NCBI GenBank assembly: GCA_026770615.1
Contig: MU631433.1
Span: forward strand, 298,949-309,486
Reading direction: 5' to 3'
Length of the DNA stretch: 10,538 nucleotides
DNA from: Pavlovales sp. CCMP2436
Lineage: Eukaryota > Haptophyta > Pavlovophyceae > Pavlovales
Shown here: piece after piece, positions 1-6,689 of the stretch
Numbering within the stretch: the first letter of the stretch is position 1
How the letters are laid out: every line of letters begins with the position of its first letter
Notes under the pieces: model-generated
Database searches by the model: none
What the model was told of the DNA's origin: nothing
What the model saw: the letters and a program-made list of their open reading frames with translations, nothing else
Position numbers and translations under genes: made by a program

Positions 1-44
1 TGGCTTGCCCGACCGAGTATGGGGATAACGAACGAACGGATGGA

Positions 45-115
45 ACGGACGTCTATCTCCGGAAGATGGTCTCCCGAACGTGAATCCATGACCACTCCCC
101 GAGCACACAGACACC
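45..115 (-). repeat. Diverged member of the GTGTGCTCGGG dispersed repeat family
   Basis: Read on the minus strand, this segment has the ordered anchors TCTGTGTGCTCGGGG, then GGGAGACCAT, then GACGTCCG. The same order and similar spacing occur in the copies at 418-506, 4179-4259 and 7781-7853. Overall identity is low, so membership rests on the shared anchors and their order. Confidence 0.45.
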
Positions 116-174
116 GCCCCCCCCTGAACCTGGTTACTCAGGCTGTTACTCTGGCTGGCGGTGTGGCGCCGCAG

Positions 175-608
175 ATATATTATTGATAGGGATTCAAGCT
201 GGCGTCTGACTGTCCTGAAAGTTGTGCTGGTCTGAGTGCTGCGTCGCCCATTGCCTGCTGCGTGCCTTGGTTGGCTGCGCTGGCTTAGGCGCCACCGCGC
301 GTGCCGATGTATCTCCGGTATTGTGCCCGGGCAATGGCTTTTAAGGCGCCGCCCGCGAATATATATTGCAAACCAGGCAATTTTATAGATATTTATACGC
401 AATGGGATGATGACGCTTTCCGTGTGCTCGGGAATGATCTCCTAGGCGAACAGTGTGTTGTTGCTGCACCACTGGGGGTCTGGGAGACCATTTGCGGGGC
501 CGGACGTTTTTATAGATATTTCCACACGCAATGAGCGACGCAGCGCTTAGACCAGCACAACTTTCAGAAAGTCGGACGCCAGCTTGGATCCCTATCAGTA
601 ATGTATTA
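175..608. mobile_element. MITE-like element with ~75-bp terminal inverted repeats
   Basis: The segment at about 175-252 reappears inverted at about 529-608. Read inward from both ends, the arms share ATA(T/C)ATTA(T/C)TGATAGG, then a near-identical run to TGCTGGTCT(G/A)AG, with a 1-bp indel (gactgtcctg against gactttctg) and a few transitions. The interior of about 275 bp has no transposase. It carries a short direct repeat (ttttatagatatttatacgc at 381-400, and a related copy starting near 507). No clear target-site duplication could be defined, so the superfamily is unknown and the outer limits are good only to a few bases. It appears to sit in an intron of the SDR gene. Confidence 0.75.
418..506 (+). 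repeat. Diverged member of the GTGTGCTCGGG dispersed repeat family, inside the inverted-repeat element
   Basis: The segment begins tccgtgtgctcggg, contains gggagaccat and ends ggacgt, the same ordered anchors as the copies at 4179-4259, 6606-6685 and 7781-7853. It lies in the interior of the 175-608 element, which suggests that this element carries or captured the family sequence. Confidence 0.45.
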
Positions 609-755
609 TGAAAAAGCGTAATATATTCATCAACCTCACCTCTACTACCATCCCTGCTGCCAGGACTAATGTCTGACGTCGACCAAGTCAGTGAGTGAAC
701 GCCACCTGTTGAACCATGCTGAGTCGCTGTTGATCATTAAAAACCCTGCCTGCAG

Positions 756-1473
756 GTGAACAACGCAGGCCTCGCCCTGGGTAAGTACGCGGTAGACGAG
801 AATCCGCTTGTCGCCATGCAGCAAATGATATCTACTAACATCACCGGGGCGTTCGCAATGGCGACGGCGTTCTTACACGGCATGCGCGCTCGCGGGCGCG
901 GGCACCTCATAAATGTCGGCTCTATTGCCGGGCACGAAACCTATGCTGGAGGAAGCATCTACGCCGCCACGAAGCACGCGCTCACGGCGTTCACTGCAGC
1001 GGTTTTTTTCTTTTCTTTTCTTTTTTGCGTTTGATGTTGCTGTTGCGCATGCTGTCTCTAGAGGGCTCCACCTATAATTTGTATTATATTTCACTCTCAT
1101 TCATTCTCGAGGAGTTGGTTGCGTATCAACTACTTAATTTATCTATTTACTAGAAATAACTCCATTCCCCCCCCCCCCCAAGGCTCGTCACGATTTGGTT
1201 GGGACGCCGGTGCGCGTCACGTGCGTGAGTCCCGGGTCCGTTGAGACCGAGTTCTCCCTCGTCCGTTTTGGCGGTGACGCGGCCAGGGCGGCTGCGGTCT
1301 ACCAGGACATCTGCGCGCTGTCGGCCGAAGACGTGGCCGACAACATTCTGTACGCCGTCACGCGGCCTGCGCACGTGCAGATTGCGGACATCGTCTGCCT
1401 CGCGACGAATCAGTCTGGCGCGATGAACGTGGTGCGTGTCGGGCCAAGCCTCGGCGCTCCCTTTAGCTCCTGA
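756..1473 (+). CDS. Short-chain dehydrogenase/reductase, YdfG-like, 3' two exons (5' partial)
   Basis: This is an NAD(P)-dependent oxidoreductase of the classical SDR family, probably cytosolic. Two exons, 756-1001 and 1183-1473, join in phase 0 and give 178 residues. Visible in order, counting from exon residue 1: NNAG (2-5), the structural/catalytic Asn in STN (28), Ser in NVGS (56), and Tyr69 and Lys73 in the YxxxK motif. The Ser-13-Tyr-4-Lys spacing is classical. The second exon continues with [14 protein letters not shown] and VRFGGD, then PAHVQIADI. That order resembles the E. coli YdfG/yeast YMR226C group, which act on 3-hydroxy acids and serine-type substrates; the substrate here is inferred only. 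About 80 N-terminal residues with the cofactor-binding Gly-rich loop are missing because upstream exons lie outside the window. Stop TGA at 1471-1473. The start at 756 is a splice acceptor boundary, not a translation start. Confidence 0.85.
1002..1182 (+). other. Spliceosomal intron in the SDR gene (181 bp, GT-AG)
   Basis: The exon ends GCAGCG at 1001 and is followed by GT at 1002-1003 and a long T/C run. The acceptor AG is at 1181-1182, after a run of 13 C (1167-1179). Joining 1001 to 1183 keeps the frame and gives FTAA followed by [12 protein letters not shown], as expected for an SDR between the YxxxK helix and the next strand. The donor GTTTTT is weak compared with GTRAGT. The acceptor tract is an almost pure C homopolymer, so its exact length may vary between individuals or be hard to sequence. 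Confidence 0.8.
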
Positions 1474-1658
1474 GCCACAATCTCTAGGAGCTCTATAGGC
1501 CCAGGGGGTCGCCGTGGGCAATAAGAAGTCGTCAGAAGCTGGTTAGGAACAACTGCCTTTTTACGCGAGCCACGGCGGGCGTCAGTCTTTGGAGATTGGG
1601 CGGGGCCCGCGTAGCCCCCGCCGACAGCCGCTGCCACTGCCAGTCTTCAGGAGCGGGC

Positions 1659-1664
1659 AATAAA
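1659..1664 (+). terminator. Candidate polyadenylation signal for the SDR gene
   Basis: AATAAA lies about 186 nt after the SDR stop codon, at the point where the GC-rich flank turns AT-rich. The placement fits a 3' UTR end, but the match is short and no transcript evidence is available. Confidence 0.4.
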
Positions 1665-1928
1665 TACAATAATATAGTATAATGCCAAAAAGAAGCCGCC
1701 ACGTTAGGAAGCTGGGCCTTGTTTTGTTTTCCTTCAATTTTAATTTATGCGGGATGAATAATCAGCATTTACTCATTGTCCATGCGTTTACAAGTAACTT
1801 CAATTAATAATTTGCAACTGAAATTCATCGGTGATAACATTAACAGGATCATTTAATTGTTAATTGTCAGACTATGTAATCTAGGCGCGCAGAGGTCTAT
1901 CCGCAATACTGACACATCGACGAGGCAC

Positions 1929-1934
1929 TTTATT
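1929..1934 (-). terminator. Candidate polyadenylation signal for the FCP gene
   Basis: TTTATT on the plus strand reads AATAAA on the minus strand, about 170 nt beyond the FCP stop codon. The position is plausible for a 3' UTR of this length. It is a motif match only. Confidence 0.4.
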
Positions 1935-2104
1935 ATCGCGAGAATCGTTTGAATTTGATTAGTATTATGCAGGCCCGCAGGTGGGCACTGTCCGGGAAAA
2001 CTGATCGGCAGACTGGACGCCAGAACAACGTCAGCGCGCAATGGCGACGCTGCGATGCAAGGCAGCACCCGCTCCGCGACCGCTCCGACGGGGATGCCGT
2101 GAGC

Positions 2105-2731
2105 TTAATAAGCGACCGGCGAGCCGAGGAGGGTGTTGATCACGTACGCGTCGCCGTTGAGCTTCTCGTGGACCATGAGGGCGAGGATGCCCATCTGGGC
2201 CGCGCGGCCGTTGTTGAGCTCGATCGCGCGCTTGGAGAGCTTCTCCTCCTCGGAGAAGGTGTCCCAGCCGAAGTCGATGTAGTTGTTGCGGAAGTCGCCG
2301 ACGAACTCAGCGTCGCCGGTGAGGTCCCGCATCACGCCGCACTCGAGGAGGCCGACGAAGAGGACCATCTGCCAGAAGCCGTTCTTGGGCATGGCCGACA
2401 GAGCGGCGAGGCCGGACGGGATCGACGCGAACGTGTGGCCCGAGTAGTCGATGTTACCCGGCAGGCGGATGCCGGCGGTGGTCACGATGTGGCCGAGGAC
2501 GGCGAGCATGCAGATGCGGCCGTGCTTGAGCTCGACGAAGCGGAGGCGGTCGAACTTGGCCTCGTCGGCGTCCGTGAGCATGCCGAGCGGGTCGAAGAGG
2601 CCGAGCGGCGCCTGCGCGCCGAGGGCGTCCTCGAAGCCGACGGACTTAGCCATCATGTTGACCGAGCGGGTCTGCACAGGCGCGCGCATGCCGTTAAAGG
2701 CAAGCGTGGAGGTGACGAGCTGGGCGAGCAT
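2105..2731 (-). CDS. Lhcf: Fucoxanthin-chlorophyll a/c binding light-harvesting protein (FCP)
   Basis: This is a plastid thylakoid antenna protein that binds chlorophyll a/c and fucoxanthin and passes excitation energy to the photosystems. The single exon gives 208 residues, a usual FCP length. Residues 1-30 form a short targeting region with a STLAF-type cleavage motif at 8-12. FDPLGML is at 46-52. Helix 1 has the LHC signature ELKHGR (67-72), with the Glu/His chlorophyll ligands and the Arg of the ion pair. IRLPGNIDYSG is at 88-98, helix 2 is about 117-134, FVGDFRNNYIDFGW is at 143-156, and helix 3 has RAIELNNGRAAQMGILALMVHE (169-190). These patterns fit the main Lhcf group better than the red-algal-like Lhcr group. 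Stop is TAA. An in-frame TAA lies upstream, and 2731 is the first ATG after it. The start codon sits at the edge of a tandem array, so the promoter and 5' UTR are repeat DNA. The signal part before AF is short for a bipartite presequence. Confidence 0.93.
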   Translation of the reverse strand: MLAQLVTSTLAFNGMRAPVQTRSVNMMAKSVGFEDALGAQAPLGLFDPLGMLTDADEAKFDRLRFVELKHGRICMLAVLGHIVTTAGIRLPGNIDYSGHTFASIPSGLAALSAMPKNGFWQMVLFVGLLECGVMRDLTGDAEFVGDFRNNYIDFGWDTFSEEEKLSKRAIELNNGRAAQMGILALMVHEKLNGDAYVINTLLGSPVAY

Positions 2732-3507
2732 GGCTGGAGAGTGTCGGGGGGGTTGGCGGCCTTAATTACACTCTCTATTTTTTCATTTTTTTAAAGCAAA
2801 CCCAGGATTTCCAACTTTTAAAAAATGCGTCGCACGGAACGGACGCAGCACGGCTGCAGCCAAGGGAGTAGCTGCATCACACGGCGTGGGCGGCTCGGCC
2901 GCAGAACTGCATATAGCGCTGGCCGAATCAGCATAGCGAGAGAGTGTCGGGGGGTTGGCGGCCTCTAATTACACTCTCTATTTTTTTAATTAATTATCCA
3001 GGATTTCCAACTTTTTTTAAAAAAAATGTGTCGCACGGACGCGGCACACGGCAGCTCGGCCGCAGAGCCGCATCTAGCGCTGGCCGAATCAGCATGGAGA
3101 GAGAGTGTCAGGGGGTTTGCGGCCTCTAATTACACCCTCTATTTTCTTTAATTAACTACCCAGGATTTCCAACTTTTTTAAAAAAAGTGTCGCACGGACG
3201 CGGCACACGGCAGCTCGGCCGCAGAGCCGCATCTAGCGCTGGCCGAATCAGCATGGCGAGAGAGTGTCCGGCGGGTTGGCGGCCTCTAATTACACTCTCT
3301 GCCTTTTTCAATAATTTCAGCAAAACCAGATTTTTTAACTTTTTAAAAAATGGTGTCGCACAGTTCGGACGCAGCACGGCTGCAGCCAAGGGAGTAGCTG
3401 CATCACACGGCGTGGACGGCTCGACCGCAGAGCCGCATCTAGCGCCGGCCGAATCAGCATGGGAAGAGAGTGTCCGGGGATGGGCGGCTAATTACACTCT
3501 CTATTTT
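2729..3507. repeat. Tandem array upstream of FCP: five modules, alternating long and short periods
   Basis: The motif GAGAGTGTC recurs at 2737, 2940, 3101, 3260 and 3466, giving periods of about 203, 161, 159 and 206 bp. Each copy continues GGGGGGTTGGCGGCC, then TAATTACACTCTCTATTTTT, then a T/A-rich tract with CCAGGATTTCCAACTTTT, then GTCGCACGGACG, and ends CTGGCCGAATCAGCATGG. The long units (first and fourth) contain an extra block including GGCTGCAGCCAAGGGAGTAG that the short units lack. On the minus strand each copy reads ...GACACTCTC..GCCATGCT, and in the first copy that ATG is the FCP start codon. The array therefore looks like repeated amplification of an FCP-type 5' leader plus start codon. 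Short open frames within it simply mirror the repeats. Confidence 0.92.
2732..2775 (-). promoter_or_regulatory. FCP 5' leader with conserved GAGAGTGT/ACACTCTC dyad
   Basis: Immediately before the FCP ATG the minus strand has GAGAGTGT (2768-2775), a C-rich spacer, and ACACTCTC (2737-2744): an 8-bp inverted repeat with a 23-nt loop. All five array modules keep both arms, while the flanking T/A tracts vary in length. This could be a transcription-factor site, a 5' UTR stem, or simply an ancestral feature of the repeat; the sequence does not decide between these. No TATA box is evident apart from the adjacent A/T tract. Confidence 0.5.
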
Positions 3508-3895
3508 TGAGTGGCTAAATGAAATTACAGTAACAAGTTTCTGAAAGGAGTAACTGGAACCCGTAACTGAAAGGAGTACTACTGACCTAGGTTTCAACCG
3601 CCAACAACGGGTGAGCACACTGCACCTGACCAGTAGCGGCCGCAGCGCACGGCGCTGAAGGGCAGCAGCTGCGCACCCGATGCGCGAGCCCTCAGTCCTG
3701 TTGGCACACGAGCCCTGTCGGCCCGCGGCAAGTCGTCGGGTAGGTCAATAAAAATGGCGACACTTCTGACAGGTACTGAATGTTGAGCCTGAGCAAGCCC
3801 TGACGACACCTGAGTCCGACCCGGGTGTGAGTTAAAATTGCGCGAAAAAACTCGAATCCGCAGCCGGCGAAGCGCGCGGCGAGTCGGCTGCGCGG
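3508..3895. other. Intergenic stretch with a short direct repeat
   Basis: No gene is recognised. ctgaaaggagta occurs at 3541-3552 and 3567-3578 (period 26 bp). The rest is mixed composition, GC-rich from about 3600 to 3740. The open frame on the minus strand (3594-3809) resembles no known protein. Confidence 0.5.
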
Positions 3896-3995
3896 ATGGG
3901 CAGGATGCTTGCGCTGCTCGCCTGCGCGGGCCTCGCGCGCGGCGCCGAGATCACGACGCTGCCCGGCTGAGCGGGCAAGCCCTCGCGCAGACGAG
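3896..3995 (+). pseudogene. Probable relic of a serine carboxypeptidase (S10) N-terminus
   Basis: The ATG at 3896 opens a 24-codon frame with a hydrophobic signal-like stretch (MLALLACAGLARGAE) followed by ITTLPG and then TGA at 3968-3970. Reading past the TGA gives AGKPSRRR. In S10 carboxypeptidases the mature N-terminus reads like 'LPG-x-A-x-x-PS-x-x-x-YSGYL', often with Trp after LPG, so TGA may replace TGG. The similarity stops at about 3995, where the dispersed repeat starting near 4000 takes over, and no later S10 motif is present. The assignment rests on about ten residues and could be coincidence; it could also be a real short secreted peptide. Confidence 0.3.
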
Positions 3996-3999
3996 AATC

Positions 4000-4260
4000 A
4001 CACATTGGGATACAGGCTACCGGAGGTTATTTGTATGTTTATTTTGTGCTACAGGTGCGGCACGTGCGCAGGCGAGCTGCATTTTGAGACGAGCGAGAGG
4101 CAGCAGCGGCCGGTCAGCGGGTCAGTCACAGAGCCGTCGACTGTCGTGTGCCTGATCAGCCTTAGCGGTGGGGACGGTATCCGTGTGCTCTGCAAAGGTC
4201 CCTTGATCCGAGTGTTTCTCAACACATGGGTCCGGTGGAGACCTGTCAGGAGACGGACGT
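4000..4260 (+). repeat. Dispersed repeat copy A
   Basis: This segment aligns in the same orientation with about 7600-7853. Shared runs include gatacaggcta, gctgcatttt, ggtcagcg and tcgtgtg, then agcggtggggacggtatccg, and finally ggacggacgt. The right part, 4179-4259, also aligns inverted with 6606-6685, with only about five differences over some 80 positions, including one 1-bp indel. No protein is encoded. Copy B lacks the left part (4000-4178), so the family has at least two boundaries. Confidence 0.75.
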
Positions 4261-4430
4261 ATTTCTAGCCGCATTTAAAATCAGTTTTTTATTTTTCAAA
4301 AACGAGCCGTTTCAAAAATCGCACCAACTCGTGAAGGGCCTCGCTGTTGCTGAACCTTAGCCGCGCTCTCACAGCCCCCGCGAGGCCCCACCAGCCCCGC
4401 CGCACTCGCATCAGCTCTCCGCCAATCGAG

Positions 4431-5315
4431 ATGTTCAACCCGATCTCAAACGCGGATCCAAGGCAGCTATATGGCGACGAAAACCGCCCCAGGACCGCTG
4501 CTGCTCCCCCGCTCGCGCGCAACCCGATTCTCGACGCGGGCATCGAGCAGCACAGCACACGCCGCGCCTTCCAGCCGGTCGTAAGCAAGGAGGAGGCAAT
4601 GTTCGACGGCTGCCACCGTGGCAAGGGCGTCCTGAGCGCGGAAAACTGCGCTGGGCTGCTGAGCGCGCGGCGTGGCGAGATCCTCTTCTCCGACGTCCCG
4701 CCGCGCAGGGCACCGCCCTCGTCGGCGGAGGGTTGCGCAGGGTTTGGATCCAAGACGTTTGTGGAGACGCACCGCGGCAAGGGGCAGCGGCCGATGACTT
4801 CCGCGGGCAGCGGCAACCCGATCACGCAGGAGGCGATGGGCGCTGTGGAGCGGCACCACGCCATTCCAGAGATGGCGACACTCCAGCTCAAGGGCCAGCT
4901 TGGCAGGGGCCTGCAGCCCACTGGCGACGGTGACGACGACGCCTACCGCCCAACCCGCCGGCCCGCCACTGCTCGCCCTGTGGACGAGGACGTCAGCTCG
5001 GACGGCGCTGCGGGCTCGACCTCGCGTCAGCTACACAGGCGAATCGACGACGCGCACGGCAAGGCGCACGCGACGCCAAGCGCGACGGCCGAGGGCATCA
5101 ACGACATTCTCCACTACGTGTATGCCGGCCGCAACAGCACGGACCTCAGTGCCTCGGCCTGCGTCCCCGTGCAGGTCGCGCGCTCTGAGTACGAGTTGCA
5201 ACTCGCGGCGGCACACGTGGCGCGCCAGAGCGAGCTGGGATCCGTGCTCGCCGCCTACGCCGAGCAGAAGGAGCGCAACATCGCTCACGGAGGCGGTCAA
5301 CTGAGCGCACGTTGA
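4431..5315 (+). CDS. Unrecognised 294-residue protein with repeated NPI and HRGKG motifs
   Basis: I do not recognise this family. The frame is open from about 4347, but the first ATG is at 4431 and gives 294 residues; the stop is TGA. Third codon positions are strongly G/C, as in the FCP and SDR genes, which supports real coding. There is no signal peptide or membrane segment. The first two-thirds is basic and rich in Pro, Arg, Ala and Gly. Asn-Pro-Ile occurs at residues 3-5, 31-33 and 129-131, and HRGKG at 62-66 and 114-118, which suggests a degenerate internal repeat. Residues 166-170 form an acidic patch. Residues 249-285 (ARSEYELQLAAAHVARQSEL onward) are likely helical. Short NPI-type motifs in a disordered basic protein recall some axonemal/microtubule-associated proteins; that is speculation. 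Copies A and B of the dispersed repeat flank the gene in opposite orientation. Confidence 0.6.
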   Translation: MFNPISNADPRQLYGDENRPRTAAAPPLARNPILDAGIEQHSTRRAFQPVVSKEEAMFDGCHRGKGVLSAENCAGLLSARRGEILFSDVPPRRAPPSSAEGCAGFGSKTFVETHRGKGQRPMTSAGSGNPITQEAMGAVERHHAIPEMATLQLKGQLGRGLQPTGDGDDDAYRPTRRPATARPVDEDVSSDGAAGSTSRQLHRRIDDAHGKAHATPSATAEGINDILHYVYAGRNSTDLSASACVPVQVARSEYELQLAAAHVARQSELGSVLAAYAEQKERNIAHGGGQLSAR

Positions 5316-5342
5316 CGCGCCCGCTGGAGCCAAGACCCTGTT

Positions 5343-5378
5343 CTTTGTGAATATCCCGCCGGCGGGGTGTTCACAAAG
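5343..5378 (+). other. 18-bp zero-spacer hairpin just after the 294-residue gene
   Basis: The left arm CTTTGTGAATATCCCGCC (5343-5360) pairs with the right arm GGCGGGGTGTTCACAAAG (5361-5378). All 18 positions pair if two G-U wobbles are allowed (5352/5369 and 5354/5367), and the only loop is formed by the central bases. It begins 28 nt after the TGA stop, so it would lie in the 3' UTR. Wobbles rather than mismatches fit an RNA-level stem. A tiny palindromic repeat insertion is the alternative. Confidence 0.65.
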
Positions 5379-6605
5379 GCGGTAATGCAGAGCTCGAGAG
5401 ATGCAAAGGTGTGCGGCTGCGCGCGCAACGCAATCTGTGTACTGCCGCTGCGCACCGACATGCACACATGTGCTTCGCTTTCACGCATCACCTGCGTGGG
5501 GTCCGCTGCCGCAGCGCCGGAGACGTGATCTCGTCCAGGCCACTCGCGCGAGTCTCAATTGGCGTGTATTGGGTGTTTAGAAGAGTGAGACTGGGTGGCA
5601 TCACTGGCAATGGTGCGTCGATCGTGAGCCACAGGAAATGTTTTCTACTAATTCGATCTTGATCCAGATTACTCAGATTCTGAGTTTTACTGAACGATGC
5701 AAATGTACAGCCTTCACGCATCACTGCCCCTGAAAGCGTAATAATACTGCAGTTCGCATGTCAAGGGTATTCGCTTGTCGCTTGATCTAGCTGGCTTGAT
5801 CGCGGCATATCATCAAAACGTGTGTGAAACATAGCGGTGGATGGGTCACGAAGAAAAGATGGGACAGGCGCTCGACGGTCGTCACGCCACCGCGCGTCGG
5901 TGCGACGACGAGGTTGGTGCCCGGGAGGGCGCTCGTTCTTTACGATGATCCCGCTCCTCGTCGAGCGGAGGGAGGCGACGCACTTGGTCGCCACGGAAAG
6001 CAAGTGCTTTTTTTATTATGATAATTTTTGTAAGGTCCCCTGACTTGCAACCCAAATGCGTATGGGGGTATGGGCATGACAATAAGCGCGGTGTATGATA
6101 TTTCCGCCGGTTCCAAGGTTAAAAAGCGGTGGGCGGAGAGACAAGACACACTTTGAAGCAACCACCTGCGAATAAGTGAGCCGGACGGATCGGACGCACG
6201 GCTTTGCGCTGCATCGCACTGCCCACTGAGGCAAGCACGGCCGGCAGCACGTCAGAAGCGAGTTTGCGCGCGAGCTCGGAAATCATAATTTGGAGTGGAC
6301 CTGGGCGCGTTCGGCAACTCAACGATGCAATTTTTGTCAGTGATTGCCCTACAGCTGAATGGATGCAGCTGGAGGTACCTGCTGGCACGGCGGGTGCACT
6401 CTCCGGAGTGACGTCGTTATGAACCGACGACGATGAGGGGTCTCGAGCGGAATAAATTAGATTCAGAGTACTGTACTATAAGACGTGTGAATTCACACAC
6501 ATGTTCATGCAAACTGGATGAACGGGTCAAATGAAGATGGATGGTGCCGTCGCATGCTCGACTGGGTCACAAGCTCCCCGTTGCGTGTGTAAATATCTAG
6601 ATTAG
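5379..6605. other. Gene-poor region with short unassigned open segments
   Basis: No gene can be assigned. A GC-rich block at about 5860-6000 is open in several frames, but none resembles a known domain. A plus-strand frame from about 6180 to a TGA at 6420-6422 is followed 29 nt later by AATAAA (6451-6456), so it could be a terminal exon of an unknown gene; this is weak. GTGTGAATTCACAC at 6485-6498 is a perfect 14-bp palindrome, not unusual at this length. ttcacgcatcac occurs twice (near 5480 and near 5714). Confidence 0.45.
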
Positions 6606-6685
6606 CGTCCGTCACCTGACAGGTCTCACCGGACCCAAGCGTTGAGAAAAACTCGGATCAAGGGACCTTTGCAGAGCACACGGAT
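6606..6685 (-). repeat. Dispersed repeat copy B (inverted relative to A)
   Basis: Read on the minus strand it begins ATCCGTGTGCTCTGCAAAGG and ends GTGACGGACG, matching 4179-4259 with about five differences, one of them a 1-bp indel. Similarity stops sharply beyond 6685: the AGCGGTGGGGACGGT block that precedes this sequence in copies A and C is absent. A and B therefore form an inverted pair about 2.35 kb apart around the unrecognised gene. Confidence 0.85.
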
Positions 6686-6689
6686 CCTG

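Larger units (their letters stand above)
1..755. other. Gene-free upstream region, probably intron of the SDR gene
   Basis: No convincing coding sequence is seen. The SDR exon that begins at 756 is preceded by an acceptor (ctgcctgcag, ending at 755), so at least the right part of this block should be intron. A Rossmann-fold first exon (TGxxxGxG motif) is not found here, so the 5' exons must lie further upstream. The block contains an inverted-repeat element (about 175-608) and two diverged members of a dispersed repeat family (about 45-115 on the minus strand and 418-506 on the plus strand). The open frame at 301-534 lies inside the element and resembles no known protein. Confidence 0.6.
1474..2104. 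other. Convergent intergenic region between the SDR and FCP genes
   Basis: The SDR gene (plus) and the FCP gene (minus) point at each other here, so both 3' UTRs should lie in this block. Positions 1474-1650 are GC-rich and 1650-1950 are AT-rich. Apart from one candidate AATAAA for each gene, no coding sequence, RNA gene or repeat was recognised. Confidence 0.6.

Noticed and set aside
301..534. 77-codon frame in the inverted-repeat element as a gene
   Set aside because: Short, no domain, AT-rich low-complexity residues, and it ends inside the right inverted arm.
1949..2794. 281-codon plus-strand frame over the FCP gene
   Set aside because: Antisense shadow of the FCP gene, whose minus-strand protein matches a known family from end to end.
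4289..4921. 210-codon minus-strand frame
   Set aside because: It overlaps the 4431-5315 plus-strand frame, which has the better codon pattern and a longer open run. No domain is seen in the minus-strand product.
6485..6498. Perfect 14-bp palindrome GTGTGAATTCACAC as an operator
   Set aside because: No gene or promoter lies next to it and a palindrome of this length is not rare in 10 kb.
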